The notes under the pieces: model-generated
Told to the model about the DNA's origin: nothing
The model's input: only the letters and a program-made list of their open reading frames with translations
Databases searched by the model: none
Translations under genes and position numbers: made by a program
NCBI RefSeq assembly: GCF_902148855.1
Contig: NC_043964.1
Location: 34,294,898 to 34,358,897, forward strand
Direction of reading: 5' to 3'
Length of the DNA: 64,000 nt
Source of the DNA: Sphaeramia orbicularis
Taxonomy: Eukaryota; Chordata; Actinopteri; Kurtiformes; Apogonidae
Shown: piece after piece, positions 1 to 10,211 of the stretch
How the letters are laid out: the number at the start of each line of letters is the position of its first letter
Numbering within the stretch: position 1 is the stretch's first letter

Positions 1-332
1 TACTTTTTTTTTTTTTTCCCACTATATTTATTGAACGTTTTCAATAAACACGACAGACATATCAATTTGTAGCAGTCAATGCACAATCAAGAGTGATATA
101 TCTGACTGTCAACACCCATTCCTTCCCACCCACCCAACCCACAGGCCAAAGGAAAAAAAAAAGAAAAAAAAAAAAGAACAAAACAAAACAAAACAAAAAA
201 CAATAATGATAAAGGAACTCAAATCATAAAAGTAAAAGAATTAGTATAGTAAACAGAAATAAAAGAAAGGAAAAGACTACACAGTTTCTCATTCCCTCTA
301 TTCCACTCCTTTCCCCTCTTTCTCCATGATGC

Positions 333-3300
333 TTAATCATCTATATTCTGAGGAAAATTTAAAGAATTGAAATACTGTAAGAATGGATCCCAAGTGGTAT
401 GAAATAATTTAATTGAGCCTCTAAGAGAAAATCTCAACTTTTCAACCTTAAGATTGTAAAGCACCTCATGTACCCACCGGATATGTGAAGGGGGATGGGA
501 GACCTTCCAATTAAGTAGAATCAACCTTCGGGCTAAGAGTGTGGTAAATGCTATAGCCCGCTTCAGCGCTTTTGGTAGATTTGAAGCAGGATAAACACCA
601 AAAATTGCAGCGATAGGATTAGGAGCAACAAAAAAACCATATGCTTCAGTTAGTGTGTGAAATATTTCTGCCCAAAATGGTCCCAAGTTAGGACATGCCC
701 AGAACATATGAGAGTGATTGGCAGGAGAGAGATGGCATCGGCCACATTCGTCACTTACAGAAGGAAAAATCTTGGCTAATCGTGAGTTAGTGTAGTGAAT
801 CTTGTGAATAACCTTACATTGAATTAATCTATGCTTAGCACAAATCGAAGACAGGTGAACAAGGCTCAGTGCGGAATTCCACTGTTGCTCTGTGATTGAA
901 ATACTAAGACTCTCTTCCCATTCAGTTTTAAGTGCATCTGAAAATGTTAATGTTTCTGACCATATAAGTTTGTAAATTATTGAAATACACCCTCTAATGG
1001 TAGGGTCAACAGAAAGAAGAGAGTCTAATAGTGTTTCTGGAGGACGATTTGGAAAATGTGGAAATAATTTCTTCACATAATCCCGGACTTGAAAAAAACG
1101 GAAAAAATTATGGCTTGGAAGGTGATACTTAGCAGACAATTGGTCAAAGGAGGAGAATACATCGTCAATATACAAATCCATAATTGACTTAATCCCGTGA
1201 TCATGCCAGATTTTAAATCCCTTGTCTTGAGATGGTCTAAACATACAGTTTCTAAACACTGATGTCAGGGCAGAAGGGCTCAAAAGGCCAAACTGCTTCC
1301 TGATCTGATTCCATATTTTCAGAGAAGTTGAAGCAACAGGACAACCAATTAAGCGTGGAAGGGGAAACTGTGAACACAGGATAGAATGAAAAGAGAATTG
1401 AGAAGACGTTTTCTCCAAATGCACCCAGACCGGAGCAGAATCTTCCTCATCAATCATCCAAAATAGCATTTTCTGTACATTCGCAGCCCAATAGTAATAT
1501 CTAAAGATCGGAAGGGCAAACCCTCCTCTCTCTTTAGGAGACTGTAAAACCGATCTGCGAATTCTTGCTGGTTTACCAGCCCACAGAAAGGTTGAAACAA
1601 TCTTATCTAATCTAACAAAAAAGGATTTACTAAGAAATATTGGGAGGTGCTGAAACATATAAAGAAACCTGGGGAGAACCACCATCTTCACCAAGCTAAT
1701 TCGCCCCGCAAGCGAAATAGGCAGAGTTGACCAGCGAGCAAAGTCAGCCTCTGTCTTCTCTATCAAAGGGGTCAGATTCACGCGATACAGGTCTGAAAAA
1801 GAAGGTGTAATTTGGATGCCTAAATATCGAAAACCATTGCTTGACCAACGAAATGGAACTATTGTGGGAGAAAGCGATTTGGCAAGTGCATTGACAGGCA
1901 TGAGTTCGCTTTTTTGGTAATTAAGTTTATAACCCGATATGCTGCCGTATTCATTTAGAACATTTAAAATCGTAGGAAAAGAAGAAATAGGGTCTGAAAC
2001 ATAAAGAAGAAGGTCGTCCGCATATAACGAGACTTTGTGAGTTGTGTCATGTCTCGTTATACCTTTAAAGGAGGCCTCTGAACGTAACCAGATGGCCAAG
2101 GGCTCAATAGCCAAGACAAACAACAAAGGGGACAGGGGACAGCCCTGTCTGGTACCACGGCATAAAGGAAAGGAAGGGGAGAGTGTATCGTTTGTCTGAA
2201 TTGAAGCCCGGGGCGAAGAGTAGAGAAGTCTCACCCAGTCAACAAAGGCCCTACCCAGTCCAAATTTGGTCAACACATTGTACAGGAAGCCCCACTCCAC
2301 CCTGTCGAAGGCCTTCTCAGCGTCGAGAGACACAACAACTTCAGGCACTGCAGCCCCAGGGGTGGTGATAATATTTAAAAGCCTCCTGGTGTTACATAAG
2401 GATTCCCTATTTGGCATGAAACCAGTCTGATCCAGATCTATGATTAGGGGCAGAACCCGCTGTAAGCGTGATGCCAGAACCTTTGTCAAAATCTTAAAAT
2501 CAACATTCAGCAAAGATATTGGTCTATAGCTGCTACATGATAAAGGGTCTTTATCCTTCTTAAGAAGCAGGGAGATTGTGGCCTCCGACAGAGTGTTGGG
2601 TAGTCGACCACGAGAAAAGGCCTCATTATACATATCTTTAAGAAAAGGGCTGAGTAAAGGAGAAAAAGCTTTGTAATATTCTGTGGTAAAGCCATCAGGA
2701 CCTGGTGACTTGCCACTTTGAAGGGAGCTTATGGCCTCTTGGACTTCTAGAATAGTAATGGGCGCGCCTAGCATTTCTGCTGATTCTTCTGTTATGCGAG
2801 GAAAGTTTATCGTGTCTAGTATATTATCTGGGGGAGGTGGACAATCTGATGTATAAAGAGCAGTATAAAACTCTACAAAGGCATTATTTATGCTGTTAGG
2901 GTCAGTGAGAACTACACCCGAGTTAGATCTTATTACTGGTATAATTCTAGATGATGCCTCAGGACGAGCTTGATATGAAAGAAGCTTACCGGCCTTGTCT
3001 CCCGATTCATAAAAACGCTGTCTAGATTTAAGTAGGGTAGCTCTAACAGCTGTAGTAGAGATCAAGTCAAGTTCTGTCTGTAAAGAGAGTCGTTTTTTAT
3101 AAAGATCAGGGTCAGGACCGGCAGCGCACTGTTGGTCAACTTCCTTAATTTCCACCAGAAGCTGATTAATGCGGGAAGTCTCACTTTTCTTCTTATTGGA
3201 AACAAAGGAAATAAGTTGGCCTCTAATGTAGGCTTTGGACGCCTCCCAAAGACTGCTTCTACTTATACCCTGCACATCATTTAATTCAAAAAATAAGGAG

Positions 3301-4115
3301 AGTTGTGAATGCAAGAATTCTCCATAGTTTTCCTCAGCTAAAAGAACAGAATTAAATCTCCATTGTTTAATCAAGGCTAGTTGAAAGGGCAATGCTAAAT
3401 CAAGAGAGACCGGTGCATGATCTGATATTGCAATGGTATGATAATCAGTGGAGACTATTTTGGGTAAAAGTCTGACATCTAAGAGAAAAAAATCGATCCA
3501 GGAATAAGAACGATGGACATGTGAGAAAAACGAGAAGGCTTTGGACATTGAGAATTTATGCCTCCATGGATCAGTGAGCCCAAACTGTTGGGACAGAGTA
3601 AGTAACGTCTTTGCCGCCTTTGTGAGAGGAGTAGGTTTGTTAGAGGATCTATCCAATAAAGGGTCTTGTACCAGATTAAAATCACCTCCCACAATTATAT
3701 GGTGATTTTCAATGTCCGGGAAAGAGGAGAAGAGCTTTGACATAAAAAAACTGTCATCCCAATTAGGACCATAAACACAAACAAAAAGAAATGGCATCTC
3801 CCGAAGTCGCCCAGAAACCATAACATATCTACCATTTGGGTCCAAAACTGATTTCTCCAATATAAAGGGAAGGCCTTTACGGATAATTATGGCAGCCCCC
3901 CTGGCTTTACCATTAAATGTTGAGTGAAAAATGTTCCCAACCCAGTGTTTTTTAATTCGTGTAACATATTTATTGAGCATGTGAGTCTCCTGGATGAAAT
4001 AAATATCACCTTTGAGCTGGTCTAAATGGGTCATTACACGTTGCAATTTAATTGTGTTTCCCATTCCCTTCACATTCCATGAAACAAGTCTAAGTGTGGT
4101 ACTTGCGGCTGCCAT
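333..4115 (-). CDS. LINE ORF2: AP endonuclease-reverse transcriptase
   Basis: This 1260-residue protein would nick target DNA and reverse-transcribe the element's RNA. The N-terminal apurinic-type endonuclease shows SWNVKGMGN (about residue 12), QETH, GGDFNLV and SDHAPV. The central reverse transcriptase shows SPGPDGF, SLDAEKAFDRVEW, GTRQGCPLSPLLF and the catalytic YADDLLLY near residue 697. A C-terminal Cys/His cluster (CGRC..H..C, about residues 1115-1130) is typical of L1/Tx1-clade ORF2. The frame has no internal stop, and the length matches complete L1-type ORF2 proteins. Clade assignment within L1/Tx1 is by motif only. Confidence 0.93.
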   Translation of the reverse strand: MAAASTTLRLVSWNVKGMGNTIKLQRVMTHLDQLKGDIYFIQETHMLNKYVTRIKKHWVGNIFHSTFNGKARGAAIIIRKGLPFILEKSVLDPNGRYVMVSGRLREMPFLFVCVYGPNWDDSFFMSKLFSSFPDIENHHIIVGGDFNLVQDPLLDRSSNKPTPLTKAAKTLLTLSQQFGLTDPWRHKFSMSKAFSFFSHVHRSYSWIDFFLLDVRLLPKIVSTDYHTIAISDHAPVSLDLALPFQLALIKQWRFNSVLLAEENYGEFLHSQLSLFFELNDVQGISRSSLWEASKAYIRGQLISFVSNKKKSETSRINQLLVEIKEVDQQCAAGPDPDLYKKRLSLQTELDLISTTAVRATLLKSRQRFYESGDKAGKLLSYQARPEASSRIIPVIRSNSGVVLTDPNSINNAFVEFYTALYTSDCPPPPDNILDTINFPRITEESAEMLGAPITILEVQEAISSLQSGKSPGPDGFTTEYYKAFSPLLSPFLKDMYNEAFSRGRLPNTLSEATISLLLKKDKDPLSCSSYRPISLLNVDFKILTKVLASRLQRVLPLIIDLDQTGFMPNRESLCNTRRLLNIITTPGAAVPEVVVSLDAEKAFDRVEWGFLYNVLTKFGLGRAFVDWVRLLYSSPRASIQTNDTLSPSFPLCRGTRQGCPLSPLLFVLAIEPLAIWLRSEASFKGITRHDTTHKVSLYADDLLLYVSDPISSFPTILNVLNEYGSISGYKLNYQKSELMPVNALAKSLSPTIVPFRWSSNGFRYLGIQITPSFSDLYRVNLTPLIEKTEADFARWSTLPISLAGRISLVKMVVLPRFLYMFQHLPIFLSKSFFVRLDKIVSTFLWAGKPARIRRSVLQSPKERGGFALPIFRYYYWAANVQKMLFWMIDEEDSAPVWVHLEKTSSQFSFHSILCSQFPLPRLIGCPVASTSLKIWNQIRKQFGLLSPSALTSVFRNCMFRPSQDKGFKIWHDHGIKSIMDLYIDDVFSSFDQLSAKYHLPSHNFFRFFQVRDYVKKLFPHFPNRPPETLLDSLLSVDPTIRGCISIIYKLIWSETLTFSDALKTEWEESLSISITEQQWNSALSLVHLSSICAKHRLIQCKVIHKIHYTNSRLAKIFPSVSDECGRCHLSPANHSHMFWACPNLGPFWAEIFHTLTEAYGFFVAPNPIAAIFGVYPASNLPKALKRAIAFTTLLARRLILLNWKVSHPPSHIRWVHEVLYNLKVEKLRFSLRGSIKLFHTTWDPFLQYFNSLNFPQNIDD

Positions 4116-4970
4116 ACCTTGTGTCGTTTACAGAAATGAGGAAAGGAAGTGTTGAGCCTTCCCCGGGAATCTGAGGAAGCAAGGTGGGCATGACAGGTTT
4201 CTGAAAAAGTAGAATGAGAAAAAGAAAGAAAGAAACAAACAAACAGAAAAAAAAAAAAAAAAAAAAACCCAAAAAAAAAAAAAAAAAGAAAAAAAACAAA
4301 ACCCCTGATGGCCGAAAAAACCCCATACATACGTAAAAATCCAGTGTCCATTGCACAAAGATGTTAAACACACCTGTAGAGTTTCCAACTTAGGTCGAAG
4401 TTCCAAAAGTCCCAGTCCCCAACATTAGGGTATCCCGATAATGGTCATGAAAGTCCAAAACTGTTTATAAAAGTTTCTTAGGAATGAAAACAGAACACTT
4501 ATATCTAATCTATTAAACCGAAAAGAAAAAAAAAAAAAAAAAAAAAAGGTTATAGAAGATTGTTTCAAAATTATAGTCAATGTAAAACAATACAAAATAG
4601 CTTACTTTCCATATAAAAGAAAATATAAATATACAAAATAAATTTGGAAGAAAAAAAGAAAATATCTATATTATAGAAAATTAAACAAGTGTTCATGAGA
4701 AAATATATTTATATCTATATGTACATATCCATCCCAATCCCTTCTGAATGAACAGTTATAGAATGCAACAAGGCGCATTTACATGTAGACTCACTTCCAT
4801 GAAATAAGTGGACATATACCAACTAGAAAGGCAAAGAACCAGCTTTCATATTGACAGAGTAAACCCGTGTAAAGACCTTCAACAATAGTTTCAATCACAG
4901 TGTAATTACCGTTTCAAACAGTCTAACTGCAACTGAACATGTCTCCTTCGAGTAACCATAGATACAAAAG

Positions 4971-5795
4971 TCATTTCACTTCTGATTCACCTTGATCACG
5001 TTGGCGAGACGCTAACTTCACGGCTTCTTTCAAGGAGGAGAGATGCTTCTTTGATCCATCTTCGAGCACAACAAATAGCTTAGCTGGGTATCTCAGGGCA
5101 GGCTTGTAGCCCAACTCGTACAGCCTCTTCATCACGTCTCGGTATTGGCTGCGTTGTTCCAAGACCTCCGGAGCGTAGTCCTCGAAGATGTGAATGGGCG
5201 CGCCTTTGTATTTCAGTTTGCCTCGCAGTTGTCGTGCTGCCCGCACCACCAGCTCCCGGGTTTGGAAGTGATGGAAACAAATCACAACTTGCCGCGGTCT
5301 ACCGGAAGATGCTAGCCGAGCGGGTTGCGCACGGTGGGCCCTGTCAAGCTCCGGGGGCGACGACAAAATGTCCGCACCAAACACTTCGAAAAGTAGCTGA
5401 GAAAAGAAGGCTGTTGGTCTCGTTTGGTCCTCAGTCTGCTCTGGCAAACCAATGATTCTCACATTATTACGGCGGCTTCGTCCGGAAAGGTTGATTAGCT
5501 TAGCCTTTAGCTTAACATTCTCCTCAGCTATTGCTGCTAGCTCGGCTCGTGCATCGGATAACTCTTGGCTGGTAACGTTCGCGAACTGTTCCAGACTGGT
5601 GATGCGCTCCTCATGGTCATCGACAGTGGTCTGGACAGTACGAAGATTTGCCTCATACCTCGTGTAGGTGTCCTTGATCTCAGCCAACAGTTCACTTTTC
5701 ATCTCAGCTAGCTTAGCAGTTAGCACGGCTGTAAAGGTGTTAACATTAGCCGCATCTTCTCGTTCCTGGTTGTCCTTTTTTGTTTTTGGAGGCAT
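4971..5795 (-). CDS. LINE ORF1: coiled-coil RNA-binding protein
   Basis: This 274-residue ORF1p-like protein would coat element RNA. It begins MPPKTKKDNQ at an ATG. A predicted coiled coil spans about residues 25-105, rich in heptad Leu/Ile/Ala with Glu/Lys. It is followed by the RRM-like core RRNNVRIIGLPE and a basic C-terminal domain with YPAKLFVVLEDGSKKHL, the usual order in L1 ORF1p (Transposase_22 family). It is somewhat shorter than mammalian ORF1p. It precedes ORF2 on the same strand with an 855-bp gap. Confidence 0.85.
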   Translation of the reverse strand: MPPKTKKDNQEREDAANVNTFTAVLTAKLAEMKSELLAEIKDTYTRYEANLRTVQTTVDDHEERITSLEQFANVTSQELSDARAELAAIAEENVKLKAKLINLSGRSRRNNVRIIGLPEQTEDQTRPTAFFSQLLFEVFGADILSSPPELDRAHRAQPARLASSGRPRQVVICFHHFQTRELVVRAARQLRGKLKYKGAPIHIFEDYAPEVLEQRSQYRDVMKRLYELGYKPALRYPAKLFVVLEDGSKKHLSSLKEAVKLASRQRDQGESEVK

Positions 5796-5930
5796 GGTTC
5801 GGCCGCAATATCGTATATGAAGGGCAAAGAAAAGAAAAAAAATAGTTCAGGGTGTGAGTGACCAGGTAGAAGTTATAAAGTTTGGGGAGCGTTGCGAAAC
5901 GCGTCTACTCCATTAAACCGCCCAACCGGA

Positions 5931-7143
5931 AGTCCTTGTGAGTGTACTTTTGAGACAGTGACGTTAGCATGTATGTAATTGAAAATAAGCAGCACTATCA
6001 GGTAGTAGTAACTTGTACTTTATTATTAGAGTTAAAACTGAGCATTAACAAAGACCCAGTGCTACTTTTATGTGGCAAATTATTTTTTCTCTGTATTTAA
6101 CCTTTCTTAAGTGATTTAAAACCAATTATTATATTTTTATCCTCTGTATTTTGCATTTTATAAGTATGTATCAGGTATTTTCCTATATTTAATTTGCTGA
6201 TCATGTAGTTGTTCATTAAAACTCAGATTAAAGTTGAGGGTTCACTACGGAGCCTCTGAACATTCAAATAGGTCATATCTGATGACCATGAAAAGATGAT
6301 GAACTGCATTTTCCACCAATATTTACATGTATTGACAGGATTAGGGGATCAACAGGTATTAAACAGTTTAGATCAGGAGATGCTTTTGGTCACCAGTAGA
6401 TGTTTGGGTCTTTATGGGTTAAATCCATACTAAAATATTATTACAAAAACAGAGAACATTGAAGAAAAGTGACTTTTTCAGCAAAGATATAAATAACTGA
6501 GTATAAAAACAAGCATTTCCATCCACTGTCATTGATCCAATTCTTGATCCAACTTTTACTGGTGAATCAATGTTGTAGAAGATGACAGTGTTTCCATGGT
6601 AACTACGGAGGCTCTGAACGAACCAAATGGGTCATATTTGATGACCATGAAAAGATGACAAACTGCATTTTTCACCAATTATTTACATGTATTGATAGGA
6701 TTAGTGGAACAACAGGCATTAAACATTTCAGATCAGTAGATGCTTTTGGTTGCCAGTGGCTCTTTGGGTCTTTAAGGGTTAAGTGTGATCAGCCAGTTTG
6801 GGCATGTTTGTGAGAAAGTGGCAGTAACAGTGTGTGATGTGTGGATCAAAGTAAGTTCTCATTCACTCACTGTGAGTTGTATTGCACGTCCTGTAAGTAC
6901 AATATACAGTAGTGAAAAGGGGTTTTGGATACTCTATGCATTTGTGATATATTGCATTAACAGTCACTCTTATGTCATTGAAGTCCATTTTGTTTCATTC
7001 TTCAAACCCACATGCTCCCTTCTGCACATGCTCTGTTCTATCGAGGTGAGATCTGGATGTTTCAGCAACGTAATGAAACACAGATAGGTCATGACATGTG
7101 GAAACTGTTAAGAATTTAGTTTTGTAAATGCTTTCATGTTAAC

Positions 7144-7199
<56 letters not shown>

Positions 7200-7569
7200 G
7201 CATTTACTTTTGTTTGTGCCTGTCTGATGCAGCCACACATTTTAAAATGCAAAAAAGATTTTTCCACAAGTATTTCATGATAATATTTGAGCTTGTGTAA
7301 AATTGTAAGGGTGTTTTAAAACTATATTTACTCAATGAGGAGCACTACAGGCTCTGTTTAATACAATATAACTTGTACATTAACCTCAAACACAACCTCA
7401 TGCAAAATTATATTTAACATTTGATCATTTATTTTCACTAATCACTCACTCTAGTGGAAATTCATGATTATGGAACTGATTGTAATGTCTGTGGATGCAG
7501 GAGACAGCAACTTGATATTGACAGCCCACTAGTGTTTATATAAAGTAACTACTACACTATCGTTTTTGA
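5931..7569. other. Intergenic flank with a diverged repeat pair
   Basis: No gene is supported here. Two related segments, about 6245-6425 and 6601-6780, share the module 'ctctgaac..gggtcatat.tgatgaccatgaaaagatga..tttacatgtattga.aggatta'. A cousin of this module recurs in the flanks of family-B V genes (for example 10670-10800 and 48830-48960). A (AAT)n microsatellite follows at 7144-7195. The last 250 bp resemble the 3' flanks of family-A genes. Confidence 0.6.
7144..7195. repeat. (AAT)n microsatellite
   Basis: A nearly pure run of AAT repeats, about 52 bp. Confidence 0.95.
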
Positions 7570-7608
7570 GGATTTTGTACAGCTGCTTCACTAACTCCAG
7601 ATGCTGTG
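7570..7608 (-). promoter_or_regulatory. RSS of V1 with variant heptamer
   Basis: Read on the minus strand the heptamer is CACAGCA instead of CACAGTG, followed by a 23-bp spacer and nonamer ACAAAATCC. The CAC that RAG cleavage depends on is kept, but the last two heptamer positions are changed, so recombination is probably weakened. Confidence 0.85.
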
Positions 7609-8051
7609 GATCACGAGCACAATAATAAACAGCAGAATCTTCAGTTTTCAGACTGTTCATCTGCAGATACAGCTGGTTCCTGCCATTGTCTCTGGAGATG
7701 GTGAAACGGCCTTGGACTGACTGGGAATAGTATTTGCTACTACCACCATAGTCAACAGCAGCGATCCACTCTAGTCCTTTTCCAGGAGCCTGTCTGACCC
7801 AGTGCATCCAGTGGCTACTGAATGTGAATCCAGATGTTGTACAGGTCAGTCTGTGGGATTCTCCAGGACTTTTTACTGCAGATCCAGATTCTGTCAGAGT
7901 CTGACCATCAACACCTGTAAGACATAAACACAGCGTCTCAGTGTCTACAAACTAGTACATTTTTATTGAAAATGTTTTCACAATAGTGTTGAATATCTTC
8001 ACCTGTCCAGAAGACAGTTAAAAACAACAGTCCTGTCCTATAGTCCATCAT
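7609..8051 (-). CDS. IGHV: V1: IGHV family A
   Basis: Leader exon 8003-8051 encodes [17 protein letters not shown]. The 88-nt intron has GT/AG borders, and the V exon is 7609-7914. The mature chain starts [18 protein letters not shown], has FR1 Cys in RLTC, CDR1 [13 protein letters not shown]2 [15 protein letters not shown]2 [12 protein letters not shown], and ends [11 protein letters not shown]. The frame is open throughout, and the product would be the antigen-binding N-terminal domain of an IgH chain after V-D-J joining. The promoter octamer position is degenerate (minus-strand ATGTAAAA). Together with the variant heptamer this suggests a weakly used gene. Confidence 0.87.
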
Positions 8052-8398
8052 GTTAAACTGTGGGTCTGCTGTTCTCTGTCGTCCTCTCTGCAGTCACATA
8101 AGTAGAGGCGAAGAACATCAGAGTTTTACATTGACTCCTCCCCACAGAAGGAACCAATAGGCATCGTGTTTAGTCCTCCATGTCTGAATTTGGGACATTT
8201 GCAAAACATTTGGCTTGGACACATAATGTTGTGGGTAATGTGTGTGGTAATGACCATCTCATGAATATTTACTGTACAAGTAGTTACCAAAACTGCTAAA
8301 ACTGTGCATGACCTTATTGTTCAAAGAGTTACAACAACAGTCAAGTGAGTTTAGAGTCTTTTTAAAAGCAAGAGTATGAGCTTAAAATTTTAGAAATA

Positions 8399-8798
8399 CA
8401 GGGGTTGGACAAAATAATGGAAACACCTTAAAAAATCAACAAAACATAATTTAATATGGTGTAGGTCCGCCTTTTACGGCAATTACAGCCTCAATTCTCC
8501 GAGGTATTGATTCATACAACTTGTGAATTGTTTCCAAAGGAATTTTAAGCCATTCTTCAGTTAGAATACCCTCCAACTCTTTTAGAGACGATGGTGGTAG
8601 AAATCGACGTCTTACTTGAATCTCTAAAACTGACCATAAATGCTCAATAATGTTGAGGTCTGGGGACTGTGCCGGCCATACGAGATGCTCAACTTCATTA
8701 GAATGTTCCTCATGCCATTCTTTAACAATTGTAGCTGTATGGATTGGGGCATTATCATCTTGAGGTGAAGGTGTTTCCATTATTTTGTCCAACCCCTG
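8399..8798 (-). mobile_element. Tc1-like DNA transposon, internally deleted
   Basis: The 400-bp element is bounded by TA dinucleotides (8397-8398, 8799-8800) and has about 30-bp inverted ends starting CAGGGGTTGGACAAAAT. Inside, an open frame (8451-8792) keeps only the C-terminal part of a Tc1/mariner transposase: QDDNAPIHTA, then WPAQSPDLNIIEHLWSVLE with the last acidic catalytic position of the DDE triad. The N-terminal DNA-binding part is missing, so it is non-autonomous. Confidence 0.92.
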
Positions 8799-9293
8799 TA
8801 CTTTCTATGCAGTTCATGTCTACAGTGAATTATGTCTTTTTTCAAGGAGTGAAATTTCTATTTTGATCTAACAATGATGATTGCATAATGGTAAAAGACT
8901 AGGCTCTATGAAAAAAAAAAACAACTGGAAAAACGAATAATTTGGCAGCAAACAGTAATTAAATCAAGACTGAGAGTTGTCAAAAAAAAAAACAAAAAAA
9001 AAAAACGTGCATTGACTGCTGACGTTTTCAATGTGATTATTACTTGAGATAAGAAATCACTGATTTGTCTCAAACTGTTCAGTGAAAGTCAAACCTCAGG
9101 AAATGCTCTTACCTGTGCAGACATTTGCAAAATATACACATCTAAAAATATAATAATTATTGTATAACTGTTAGCAGTTAAAAAAGCAAAAAAACAAAAA
9201 AACAAAACAAAAAAAAACAACAGATGTTTGGGAACTGATGTTAAATTAAAAGAAAAAATTCAACTCATATCTTGAAAAAAACATTGTTCTTTT

Positions 9294-9470
9294 CTACTTT
9301 ATATGTACTCTTTATTTGTTTCAGGGGTCATGTGTATTAAAGTCTGGATGGTTTGGATATTTGTGCAGATCTGTTGGTGTTGGTGTCACTGTGCACTGAC
9401 CTGTTTAAGCTAAATGTGTTCTTTAAAGCACCATTTGCTTTAAGCCTTTATAAACTGGATCAGTTCATAT
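9294..9470 (-). pseudogene. Family-D V relic: RSS plus FR3 stub
   Basis: This is similar to the 3' end of V4/V18. It has a minus-strand heptamer CACAGTG (9387-9393) and a nonamer-like ACAAATATC at 9356-9364. A stub follows that matches the FKNKFSF-coding region, with most of FR3 deleted. No V exon remains. Further copies of this relic lie near 24.5, 38.85 and 61.85 kb. Confidence 0.7.
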
Positions 9471-9807
9471 AGACTAACTATGGTCACGATGAAGAGTGGA
9501 ATCTGTGTGTTTAAATTTGATACATTTACTAAAAATTCATTTTCTTCCAAATCAAAAGCTAAAGTGACCAAAAAAAATCATTGTATCACGACATTGTAAC
9601 TCTTTTGATGCATGTTTTTAGTTTATACATAAAAATTCTAGCTGAATCAAAGATGTTTGTGTACAATGCTAAAGAGCTCCACAGATAATGATTTTGAAAG
9701 AGAAAATCAGTTGAAGATTAAAGAGAGGAATGTTTCATGATGAGCTCACTATATTACATACAGGGTACAGATTTTGTACAGCTGCTTCACTAACTCCAGT
9801 CACTGTG

Positions 9808-10165
9808 TCTCTCGAGCACAATAATAAACAGCAGAATCTTCCGTTTTCAGACTGTTCATCTGCAGATACAGCTGCTCTTTGCTGTTGTCTCTGGAGATGG
9901 TGAAACGACCTTGGACTGACTGGGAATAGTATTTGCTACTACCACCAGCATCAACAGCAGCGATCCACTCCAGTCCTTTTCCAGGAGCCTGTCTGATCCA
10001 ACCCATATAGTAGCTGCTGAAGGACAGTCCAGTTGCTGTACAGGTCAGTCTGTGAGACTCTCCTGGTCTGGTCACTACTGGGTCAGACTGTGTTATGCTC
10101 CAGCCTTGAACACCTGTTAACACCAACACAGCAAACACCAAGAATGTTCTCATTCTGTCAGCCAT
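9808..10165 (-). CDS. IGHV: V2: IGHV family B, intronless leader
   Basis: One continuous frame encodes the leader [21 protein letters not shown], then [16 protein letters not shown]. It continues with RLTC, CDR1 [13 protein letters not shown]2 [15 protein letters not shown]2 [12 protein letters not shown] and the end YYCARE. No intron separates the leader from the V region; the position where other families splice (ACAG|GTGTT) is fused. The RSS lies at 9769-9807 (CACAGTG, 23 bp, ACAAAATCT). A TATA-like TATTTAAA (10204-10211) and a degenerate octamer (10237-10244) lie just upstream. The second in-frame ATG (10165) is preferred over the one at 10195 because the TATA is only about 10 nt from the latter. 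Confidence 0.9.
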
Positions 10166-10211
10166 GTTTACAGTGTGTTTAAGGCTGAAATCCATGATTC
10201 TGCTTTAAATA

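Larger units (their letters stand above)
1..5930 (-). mobile_element. L1/Tx1-like LINE, near full length
   Basis: A non-LTR retrotransposon lies on the minus strand. It has a short 5' leader (about 5796-5930), ORF1 (4971-5795), an 855-bp inter-ORF spacer, ORF2 (333-4115), a 3' UTR (18-332) and a poly(A) tail seen as the T run at 4-17. Both ORFs are open, which suggests a young insertion. The spacer is unusually long for an L1-type element and holds long homopolymer runs (near 4250-4310 and 4525-4548). The exact 5' end and target-site duplication cannot be fixed, because only three bases lie beyond the tail. A possible duplication is the sequence ending in GTAC near 5944-5950. Confidence 0.9.

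Noticed and set aside
2183-2716. Short frames inside the LINE
   Set aside because: Shadows of ORF2 in other frames.
6785-7087. 100-residue plus-strand frame left of V1
   Set aside because: No recognisable domain, no paralogue in other cassettes, and codon content like non-coding AT-rich DNA.
10166-10195. Upstream in-frame ATG of family B genes ([10 protein letters not shown]..)
   Set aside because: It lies too close to the TATA-like box to be in the mRNA and is out of frame in V29; MADRM makes a complete signal peptide.
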